Source: Acidobacteriota bacterium (lineage in GTDB: Bacteria > Acidobacteriota > Terriglobia > Terriglobales > Acidobacteriaceae). From it: a stretch of DNA of 9,058 nucleotides. The stretch's first letter is position 1, and each line of letters starts with the position of its first letter. Position numbers and translations under genes: made by a program. Where the stretch lies: assembly GCA_003225515.1 (NCBI GenBank), contig QIAK01000421.1, positions 9,716 through 18,773 of the forward strand, in the 5' to 3' direction. The notes under the pieces were generated by a model, which saw nothing but the letters and a program-made list of their open reading frames with translations, was not told the DNA's origin and ran no database searches. Below are positions 1 through 5,393 of the stretch, piece after piece.

Positions 1-1
1 C

Positions 2-511
2 TTGAATGAAGCCGGAATTCATCCCGACGTGAACCAACTCATCGGGTTGAAGGTGCAAGGCGTAACGCCGGAATACGTTCGCGACCTGCGCGCTTCTGGG
101 CTTACGCTAACCGCGGAGAAAATCATCGCCATGAAGGTGCAGGATATCTCTCCGGAATACTTGAAGGGCTTGCACGATCAGGGCTTAGAGCCCAACAGTG
201 ATGAACTCATCGGCATGCGGGTGCAGGATGTGACGCCGGAATACGTGCGTGGAATCCAGGCGCTCGGCCTGAAGCCATCGGCCAACGAACTGATCGCAAT
301 GCGCGTGCAAGACGTCACACCCGAATACATCAAGGCGCTGCAATCCGCGGGATTCAAGCTCAGCGTCAATGACATCATCGGCGCCAAGGTGCAGGATGTA
401 ACGCCTGAATTTATTGACGAAGCGCGGAAGCACGGCTTTAAAGATCTGACTTTGCAAAAGCTGATTCAACTTCGCCAATTGGGAATTCTGGAATCCAAGG
501 GTGACATTTAA
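2..511 (+). CDS. Tandem 28-residue repeat protein, 5'-truncated by window start
   Basis: The open frame enters from outside the window, so only the C-terminal 169 residues are visible and the first in-frame TTG is not a credible start. Residues 7-146 are five units of exactly 28 residues, followed by a 23-residue partial unit. The unit core is LIAMRVQDVTPEYI, followed by a helix-like stretch ending in G-(L/F). Helix-loop-helix units with a conserved TPE(Y/F) turn suggest an alpha-solenoid binding surface; this is inferred. I recall such repeats in acidobacterial proteins, sometimes behind an M56/BlaR1-type peptidase, so the missing N-terminus could be a membrane peptidase or a beta-rich head like that of the next gene. 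It ends 37 bp before that gene, in the same direction, so the two are likely co-transcribed. No catalytic residues are seen in the visible part. Confidence 0.85.
   Translation: MNEAGIHPDVNQLIGLKVQGVTPEYVRDLRASGLTLTAEKIIAMKVQDISPEYLKGLHDQGLEPNSDELIGMRVQDVTPEYVRGIQALGLKPSANELIAMRVQDVTPEYIKALQSAGFKLSVNDIIGAKVQDVTPEFIDEARKHGFKDLTLQKLIQLRQLGILESKGDI
20..508 (+). repeat. Coding tandem repeat, 84-bp period, five full units plus a partial
   Basis: Units start at 20, 104, 188, 272 and 356; the partial unit begins at 440. The protein core is well kept (K/R-V-Q-D/G-(V/I)-(T/S)-P-E-(Y/F)) while third codon positions vary between units. This indicates old duplications under protein-level selection and not recent DNA amplification. 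Confidence 0.85.
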
Positions 512-535
512 CCGCTTCACCCGCAATCGGAAAAA

Positions 536-540
536 GGAGG
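536..540 (+). promoter_or_regulatory. Shine-Dalgarno GGAGG fixing the ATG start at 549
   Basis: GGAGG is followed by 8 nt and then ATG. The frame is also open back to a GTG at 501 that overlaps the end of the upstream gene, but that GTG has no comparable ribosome site, and starting there would put 16 polar residues before the signal peptide. Confidence 0.75.
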
Positions 541-548
541 AAGTTCTT

Positions 549-1490
549 ATGAGAATACGCCGAACCCTTGCCTATATGGTTTTCGCGTCCTGCGTAGTTC
601 TGTTCGTGGTGAAGAATCGTGCCGCAGAAGTGCACAGCGGCGATTGGACTTTGAGCAGGTCCAACGAAGCCGGCAAAGTCGAGTTCTCGCTGATTGAACA
701 CCATCAGGGCGGAAACTCCAATCATCAATCCGACTGGGCTACGAGCTCGTTTCAAGGAGTGGACTTCTCCAAGCCTGGGAGACAGGATGTTCACTTCACG
801 ATTACGCGCGATGCGGGCAAGATCGAGTGCGAAGGATTTCTTAATGACGGAGAAGGCGCGGGACTGTTTCACTTTCATCCCGACACGAATTTTCCACATG
901 AGATGGAGAAACTTGGTTTTCCGGTGGATGATGAAAAGCAGTTCAGCATGGCGGTGATGGACGTAACGCTCGACTTTGCAAAACAGATGAAAAATGAGCA
1001 TCTCAGCGATATCGACAGCGACAAGCTGATCGCATTTCGTATCTTCCGCGTGGACTCCGCGTTCATTCAGGAACTGCGGGCAGAAGGGTTAAAGATTTCC
1101 GATAGCGACAAGCTGGTTGCGTTCCGTATTCACGGTGTGACACCGCAGATGATTCGCAGCCTGCGTCAGAGTGGTTATTCGCCGGACGAAGATACGCTGA
1201 TCGCTATGAGGATTCACGGCGCGACTCCGGAATGGATCGCGGAACTCAAACAGCGCGGCTACGATCACGTGGACCTGGAGAAGCTGATCGCGTTTCGCAT
1301 TCACGGCGTTTCGCCCGATTTTATCCAGAAGCTGCAGGGCTTGGGTTATGCGCATCCCGATCCGGATGACTTGATTGCGATGCGCATCCATAACGTGACT
1401 CCCGAGTACATCAGCGACATGCGATCCCGCGGAATTCACGACCTGAGCATCGACAAACTGGTGAGCATGAGGATTCACGGCATCGACTAG
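549..1490 (+). CDS. Exported repeat protein with beta-rich head and RIHG-type 28-29-residue repeats
   Basis: The product is 313 residues. Residues 1-25 form a signal peptide or membrane anchor (MRIRR, then a hydrophobic run to about residue 21, then KNRAAEV), so the rest should lie outside the cytoplasm. Residues 26-106 look beta-rich (GDWTLSRS, KVEFSLIE, QDVHFTITRD, KIECEGFL). Residues 153-313 hold five units of 28-29 residues and a 17-residue final partial unit, with the core LIA(M/F)RIHGVTPE(Y/F/W)I. Residues 107-152 look like degenerate units of the same kind. No catalytic motif is seen, so a binding or scaffold role is inferred. It follows a repeat gene by 37 bp and ends before a strong terminator, so it is probably the last gene of the operon. 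The exact family name is not known to me; related acidobacterial proteins are usually called hypothetical. Confidence 0.85.
   Translation: MRIRRTLAYMVFASCVVLFVVKNRAAEVHSGDWTLSRSNEAGKVEFSLIEHHQGGNSNHQSDWATSSFQGVDFSKPGRQDVHFTITRDAGKIECEGFLNDGEGAGLFHFHPDTNFPHEMEKLGFPVDDEKQFSMAVMDVTLDFAKQMKNEHLSDIDSDKLIAFRIFRVDSAFIQELRAEGLKISDSDKLVAFRIHGVTPQMIRSLRQSGYSPDEDTLIAMRIHGATPEWIAELKQRGYDHVDLEKLIAFRIHGVSPDFIQKLQGLGYAHPDPDDLIAMRIHNVTPEYISDMRSRGIHDLSIDKLVSMRIHGID
1005..1487 (+). repeat. Coding tandem repeat, 84-87-bp period
   Basis: Units start at 1005, 1092, 1179, 1263 and 1350, with a final partial unit at 1437. The unit core is DKLIAFRIHGVTPEFI. The first unit is the most divergent (FRIFRVDSAFI). One unit is 28 residues and four are 29, so a single residue is inserted or lost in the inter-helix region of individual units. 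Confidence 0.8.
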
Positions 1491-1524
1491 CAAAGCAATT
1501 TTTGTTTTGATTCTTGATGTTGAT

Positions 1525-1555
1525 TGAAGACCGCCTGAGGGCGGTCTTCATTTTT
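1525..1555 (+). terminator. Intrinsic terminator of the repeat-protein operon
   Basis: Arms TGAAGACCGCC and GGCGGTCTTCA form a perfect 11-bp stem with a TGAG loop, followed by TTTTT at 1551-1555. It lies 34 bp after the stop codon of the second repeat gene. On the other strand the run after the stem is weak (ATCAA), so it acts mainly on plus-strand transcription. Confidence 0.9.
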
Positions 1556-1673
1556 GCGCGGCACTTTTGGGCGACTTGAGGTGTGGAAATCATTCGAAAA
1601 AAGTGGATTTGAGTGCCGCAGCGCATGTTTTGATCTTGATTCATTTTGGAAGAAACGGGTGATACGGCGGGTA

Positions 1674-1713
1674 CCCCTCCCCCACCCCTCTGAACCCCGC
1701 GACGGGCGCGGGG
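1674..1713 (-). terminator. GC-rich hairpin overlapping a G-quadruplex motif, downstream of the DUF481 gene
   Basis: On the minus strand, right after the DUF481 stop, CCCCGCG and CGCGGGG form a perfect 7-bp stem with a 5-nt loop (1695-1713). The last G tract of the stem also starts a four-tract motif GGGG-N6-GGGG-N-GGGGG-N-GGGG (1674-1698). There is no U tract, so this is not a classical intrinsic terminator; it may pause transcription or protect the 3' end of the mRNA. Apart from this and the plus-strand terminator, nothing was seen in the 226-bp intergenic stretch 1491-1716. Confidence 0.4.
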
Positions 1714-1716
1714 GCC

Positions 1717-2874
1717 TCAGTGCGTGAACGCTATGTTCAAGCCGGTGGTGAGGATCAGGTCGTTTTTCTTGGCGCCGATTGGCGGGTTGGAGACGTAGAT
1801 ATCGCTGAACTGATTTTGCCAGCCGAACCATTTGCTGATTTTGGTGACGGTGCCAAGATTGAAGGTGCTGCGGTATTGGCTGGTGTCCTGGAGGTCGGGG
1901 AAGAAGTATAAGTTCTGGGTCAGGACAGTGCTTTTGCCGAATTTCTTGTTGAGTTCTTCGCCCAGGGTCAGAGCGACAAATTTGTTGGTCTTGCCATATG
2001 AGGCGAATCCGCCTGTCGTGAGCGGAGCGCCGTTCGAATAAGTCTCGTGGGTGTAGTTGATGCCACCGAGGAAGTCGAGCATCGTGGCATCGGACTTAAT
2101 GGCGTGGTAGCCGAAACCAGCACCGTAAACGCTGCGCAAGTCCAGGAATTGCAGCGCGTTACTCATGAAGTCGGCAGCGCCATACACAAAAACCTTAGGC
2201 CTCAGGTTCCGATCATAACGCAGGCCGCCCTGAATCAGATTTGCGACGGTGCTGGGAGTTGCAAGGTTATTCTGGGTGTCGATTGAACTCAGATAGAGCG
2301 TGATCTTGTCGTTAAGGGTGGGATGCACCGCATTCAAGGCCAGGGCAAGGTTTTCCGTCTCGCTGTTTCCGCGCGCGACCGAGAAGCCCACATCGGCTCC
2401 TCCGGTCCAGCCGTGCTTCAGACCAGGGTGCAGCGACTTGTCATAGGCGGCCTGCTCGGCATCGTTGCGGATCAGGGCGACATCGTCTTTGGCGGCTTCG
2501 ACTGTACCGGAGGTTTTGGTCGCGACCTCAATTTTGCCGTCACTGGTGGTGACCGGGCCAACCGCGGTCTTTCCATTTTTCAGGCTGACGTGCAGCTCTT
2601 CATCGGTCTTGATTTCCTGTATGGCTGCGAACTGGATGGTGACGTCCCCGGCGGCATCGGTGTGCAGGACGAGCGTCTTGCCGTCGGACTTCACGACTGT
2701 ACCGGTGAGTCGATCGCCATTCTTCAGCGTGACTTGATCCGCGTACAGGGCGGACGTAAGTGCCAGCAGAGCAGTCAGGAAGATCGCTTTGTTTCGGGGA
2801 AACCGGGTCTTGCACTGGCATGGACGGACGACGCGCCCGAAGCTACATGTGCGCTGTTGGAATTTAAGCAACAC
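1717..2874 (-). CDS. DUF481 family outer-membrane-type protein with duplicated N-terminal domain
   Basis: The product is 385 residues from a GTG start. Residues 1-29 are an unusually long basic n-region, residues 30-43 the hydrophobic core (AIFLTALLALTSAL), with likely cleavage after LYA at 45. Residues 46-138 hold two related blocks (VTLKNG...SDGK and VSLKNG...SDGK), probably small beta barrels. From about residue 150 to the C-terminus the pattern matches the DUF481 (salt-induced outer membrane protein) family: GWTGGADVGFSVARGNSETENLAL, with alternating hydrophobic and polar strands. An outer-membrane beta barrel is therefore inferred; substrate and role are unknown. It lies 148 bp downstream of tatA on the same strand, with no clear own promoter in that gap, so co-transcription with tatA is possible. 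It converges on the repeat-protein operon. Confidence 0.85.
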   Translation of the reverse strand: MLLKFQQRTCSFGRVVRPCQCKTRFPRNKAIFLTALLALTSALYADQVTLKNGDRLTGTVVKSDGKTLVLHTDAAGDVTIQFAAIQEIKTDEELHVSLKNGKTAVGPVTTSDGKIEVATKTSGTVEAAKDDVALIRNDAEQAAYDKSLHPGLKHGWTGGADVGFSVARGNSETENLALALNAVHPTLNDKITLYLSSIDTQNNLATPSTVANLIQGGLRYDRNLRPKVFVYGAADFMSNALQFLDLRSVYGAGFGYHAIKSDATMLDFLGGINYTHETYSNGAPLTTGGFASYGKTNKFVALTLGEELNKKFGKSTVLTQNLYFFPDLQDTSQYRSTFNLGTVTKISKWFGWQNQFSDIYVSNPPIGAKKNDLILTTGLNIAFTH

Positions 2875-2881
2875 GGATCAA

Positions 2882-2886
2882 CCTCC
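2882..2886 (-). promoter_or_regulatory. Shine-Dalgarno GGAGG supporting the GTG start of the DUF481 gene
   Basis: On the minus strand GGAGG is followed by 7 nt and then GTG at 2874-2872. No in-frame ATG occurs between this GTG and the signal-peptide core, so this ribosome site decides the start despite the long n-region. Confidence 0.7.
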
Positions 2887-3022
2887 AAACGAAACTGCTT
2901 TGAGAATGAAAAACGACCCGGGGTTGCCGACAACGGAATTCAGGAACGGAAATACAGACGCGGATGCGTTGAAGTGGAGACTGCCGCGAGCAACTGCTCG
3001 ACCTGTTCAGGTGGGCAGGCGA

Positions 3023-3220
3023 TTAGCTCTTGGTTTCAGTTTTCTTGGTGGCGTCGGTCGAAGCCTGCGCCGGCGGATTGTCTTTCATACCATCTTTCAA
3101 GGCACGAATTCCCTCGCCCAGGCCTTTGCCGAGCTCGGGCAACTTCTTGGGACCGAACACCAGCAGGGCAATAAAGAAAATGACGATCAGGTGCGTCGGT
3201 TGAAATAGACCTTCTAACAT
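3023..3220 (-). CDS. tatA: Sec-independent (twin-arginine) translocase subunit TatA/TatE
   Basis: The product is 65 residues, the short end of the family's usual 60-90. TatA oligomers form the membrane-weakening or pore element that moves folded proteins with twin-arginine signals across the inner membrane, together with TatC (and TatB in many species). Residues 10-22 are the single N-terminal membrane helix, FGP at 22-24 is the hinge, and KKLPELGKGLGEGIRALKDG is the amphipathic helix. The tail is polar and low in complexity (PPAQASTDATKKTETKS). The ATG has GGAGG (3226-3230 on plus coordinates) 5 nt upstream. tatC is not in the window, so this is a stand-alone tatA, as is common outside Proteobacteria. 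TatB is less likely because the hinge and length fit TatA/E better. Confidence 0.93.
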   Translation of the reverse strand: MLEGLFQPTHLIVIFFIALLVFGPKKLPELGKGLGEGIRALKDGMKDNPPAQASTDATKKTETKS

Positions 3221-3246
3221 GGGAGCCTCCAGGGGACAAACCTACC

Positions 3247-3297
3247 AGTACGAATCATACGCTAGTGGAGGCTGCGAGGAAAGGTCGAGCAGCCTCC
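3247..3297 (-). promoter_or_regulatory. Candidate tatA promoter with overlapping dyad
   Basis: On the minus strand TATGAT (plus 3254-3259) is a 5/6 match to the -10 box and would place the start of transcription near 3247, about 27 nt before the tatA ATG. No good -35 box is seen 16-18 nt upstream; that position lies inside a perfect dyad GGAGGCTG-N15-CAGCCTCC (3267-3297). A regulator binding there would cover the -35 region. Both elements are visible, but promoter activity is inferred. Confidence 0.4.
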
Positions 3298-3783
3298 GGT
3301 AGTGGTCAATTGAATCCGAGACTGTTCAGAGGGTGGGAGTCATCCCGAGCGGAGCCGTTCTTCAGGCGGAGAAAGGGATCTCCCACGCATGAAATCCGAG
3401 GGAGGCAGATCCCCTTCGACTCCGCTCATGGCAGGCTCTCAGGCGGCTGAAGTGCGCCGCCTTTCGGGATGACCCCTTCAATTGGATCCAGAACTCAAAT
3501 TGAGCCGCTACCCCGCCTTGGCCGGTAATATCTTTAGCCATTTCAGAGCTTTAACCCTTCACAGCCTTACCTCTGGATATTCGTCGAATCCTGCCAGGTG
3601 GATGATTCCCCCCCAAGGGCGGCCGCGCGTCCGGTGAAACTTGGCCCGATGGTTACCTCGGTGACCTTACTTTCGCGTGCCGAGGCGGGCTATGTTTCTG
3701 GAGGGGTTTTTGACGGTAATTGTCTGCAAAGACCGCCACCAGCAAGGCAATCGAAATAATCCACGTGGTGCATTGGGAGTCCG
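3298..3783. other. Gene-free region between divergent tatA and the TPR gene
   Basis: No convincing coding sequence is seen here. It contains a foldback repeat (3339-3473), imperfect 17-bp direct repeats around it (3306-3322 and 3478-3494), and two overlapping hairpins (3651-3685) in the likely leader of the TPR gene. No good sigma-70 promoter for the TPR gene was found; a TTGACG at 3710-3715 has no matching -10 box. Confidence 0.6.
3339..3473. repeat. Foldback intergenic repeat, copy 1
   Basis: It begins GTCATCCCGAGCGGAGCCG and ends CGGGATGAC, so its termini are inverted. The left 46 bp (3339-3384) match the left arm of copy 2 at 43 of 46 positions. The right arm carries an extra segment with its own hairpin, AGGCGGC-N8-GCCGCCT (3441-3462), so this copy looks composite. 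It codes for no protein that I trust. Such repeats are common between genes in Acidobacteria and resemble MITE or REP-like elements. Confidence 0.75.
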
Positions 3784-5244
3784 GTGAGAGTCAAGATTCT
3801 GGTCCATTTGCTGTTGTTCAGTGTGGCGGCTTTGGCTGCCGCTCAGTCTGCCAATCCGCAGCCGGTAAACACGATTCAACTCGCGGGATGGCTGACGGGC
3901 GGAGTTGCCGGCACCCGGCTGGCGAAATTGGTGGAGGAGCGTGGGCTGGCCACTCTGCCGACCCGGAACGAACTGCGGCAGATCGAGGCTGCTGGAGCCG
4001 ATAAAGACCTACTGCGGGTGCTGAGTTCGGGGAACGCGCTGTCGGCGAAGGTGGGTCCCGCGATTCCGGAAGGCCTACTGAAGGCGGCAGGCGAGGCGCG
4101 GCAACAACATTTCAGCGAAGCTGAAGCGGATCTTCGGATAGTGGTCGCCCAGGACGCGCAGAACTCCGCGCTGCACTATGCGCTGGGCGTGATCTACCGC
4201 CAACAGGAAAAGTGGGACGAGGCTTTTGACGAGCTCTCGCAGGCTACGCGAATCATGCCTGAACTGCCGGAGAATCACGGTGCGCTGGCGTATTTGTTTT
4301 ACCGGCTGGACGATGGGCCAAATGCAATCTCTGAGGCGCGCACGGCGCTGAGCCTCGATCCGAAGAATGCAGAAGCTTATCAGTATCTAGGGCTGGGACT
4401 TTATTCCAACGGTCAGTATGGGGCCGCAGTGCATGCATATCGCGAATCGCTGGCCCGCGACCATGATAATGCCGACCTTTATTACGACATGGGGATAGCG
4501 CTGCACGCTGGCGGGAATCTGCCGGGAGCAATCGCAGCCTACGAGCAGGCGATTCGTTTGCGGCCTGGGTTCTGGGAGGCTCATTCCAACCTGGGATTGA
4601 TCCGTCACGAAGAAGGGAACCTGGCGCAGGCGGTCAAGGAATATCGCGAAGCCAAACGGCTGGCTCCCGGGGAAGCATCGATTCGCAACAATCTGGGCAA
4701 CACCTATTGCGATCAGGGGAACTTCGACTCAGCCATTGAAGAACTAAACGTACTTTACCGCGAGCATCCCGAATGGCAGCAGGGGCATGCGTGCCTGGCG
4801 AGCGCGTACATGGCGAAGAAGAATTATGACGGGGCGGTGGACGAATTGAAGTTGGCGGTGCAGCAAAATCCTACAGGATCGGCGGAGCACCGCATCCTGG
4901 GGCAGGCGCTGTTGATGGATAACAAGCCGGAGGAGGCGCTGCGGGAGTTGCGGCTGGCGGTTTCTCTCAATCCCGATTCTGATGTTGCGCACCACTTGCT
5001 GGGGACGGCGCTTTTTCAGGAGCAGCAACTGCATGCGGCGGAGAAGGAATTCCGGGAGGCGCTGCGAGTGAATGGCTCGGCGGACAATCACTATTCGCTG
5101 GCAGCCTGCCTGATGAGCCTGGATCGTTATGACGAAGCGTTATCGGAGTTGGAAACGGCGTCGCGGCTCGATCCGGAGCGGACGCTGTACCGGGCACGGC
5201 GGGAAGAATTGATCAAACTGATGAAGCAACCCAGTTGGCGGTAA
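3784..5244 (+). CDS. Exported tetratricopeptide repeat (TPR) protein
   Basis: The product is 486 residues from a GTG start with GGGAG ending 4 nt upstream; no in-frame ATG fits the signal peptide. Residues 1-20 are a clear Sec signal (MRVKILVHLLLFSVAALAAA, cleavage before QSANP). Residues about 25-85 form a small helical N-terminal domain (GTRLAKLVEERGLATLPT, then AAGADKDLLRVL), of a type I recall in front of TPRs in other acidobacterial proteins. From about residue 96 to 475 there are roughly eleven consecutive 32-34-residue TPRs with the usual pattern, for example AEAYQYLGLGLYSNGQYGAA and WEAHSNLGLIRHEEGNLAQA. TPR arrays bind peptides or protein partners; the site is inferred to be the periplasm or outer face. 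No enzymatic domain is present. It stands alone: the flanking genes are divergent (tatA) or 149 bp downstream, so no partner can be named. Confidence 0.9.
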   Translation: MRVKILVHLLLFSVAALAAAQSANPQPVNTIQLAGWLTGGVAGTRLAKLVEERGLATLPTRNELRQIEAAGADKDLLRVLSSGNALSAKVGPAIPEGLLKAAGEARQQHFSEAEADLRIVVAQDAQNSALHYALGVIYRQQEKWDEAFDELSQATRIMPELPENHGALAYLFYRLDDGPNAISEARTALSLDPKNAEAYQYLGLGLYSNGQYGAAVHAYRESLARDHDNADLYYDMGIALHAGGNLPGAIAAYEQAIRLRPGFWEAHSNLGLIRHEEGNLAQAVKEYREAKRLAPGEASIRNNLGNTYCDQGNFDSAIEELNVLYREHPEWQQGHACLASAYMAKKNYDGAVDELKLAVQQNPTGSAEHRILGQALLMDNKPEEALRELRLAVSLNPDSDVAHHLLGTALFQEQQLHAAEKEFREALRVNGSADNHYSLAACLMSLDRYDEALSELETASRLDPERTLYRARREELIKLMKQPSWR

Positions 5245-5273
5245 GCCAGTACGTCCGAAATTTGGTTCGAAGA

Positions 5274-5301
5274 TTGACCATCTGGACAGTATTCGTCTAG
5301 T
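5274..5301 (+). promoter_or_regulatory. Weak candidate promoter for the zinc-finger gene
   Basis: TTGACC (5274-5279) is a 5/6 -35 match, spaced 16 bp from TCTAGT (5296-5301), a 4/6 -10 match. A leader of about 85 nt would follow, with a 6-bp hairpin GCTCGA-N7-TCGAGC at 5350-5368. The boxes are visible; activity is inferred and uncertain. Confidence 0.3.
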
Positions 5302-5393
5302 CCTGCGGTGCGTAGGCGAGCTTCCAGCCAGTAGTTACACTGCAATCGAGCTCGAAACCCCATCGAGCCGCAGGAATACAGGGGAGATTTCTG

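Noticed and set aside
185..526. Minus-strand frames opposite the repeat genes (also 438-1001 and 1089-1493)
   Set aside because: They mirror the repeats on the coding strand; the periodicity is inherited and there is no ribosome site.
501..548. Upstream GTG start for the second repeat gene, overlapping the first gene
   Set aside because: GGAGG is placed ideally for the ATG at 549, and the added 16 residues would put a polar stretch before the signal peptide.
2985..3012. Two small hairpins (CGAGC/GCTCG and ACCTG/CAGGT) just after the tatA stop
   Set aside because: The stems are only 5-6 bp with tiny loops and no T tract, so a terminator is not supported.
2323..3174. Long plus-strand open frame of 283 codons opposite the DUF481 and tatA genes
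   Set aside because: It is antisense to two well-supported genes, and its product shows no domain, signal or sensible composition.
3362..3541. Minus-strand 59-codon reading frame starting MAKDITGQGGVAAQFEF
   Set aside because: The first 25 codons look faintly protein-like, but the rest runs straight through the foldback repeat and there is no ribosome site at a usable distance. It is more likely a chance frame, or at most a gene remnant.
3771..3790. GGGAGTCCGGTGAGAGTC resembles part of a cobalamin riboswitch core
   Set aside because: The rest of the cobalamin aptamer is absent, and the GGTG here is the start codon context of the TPR gene (GTG at 3784).
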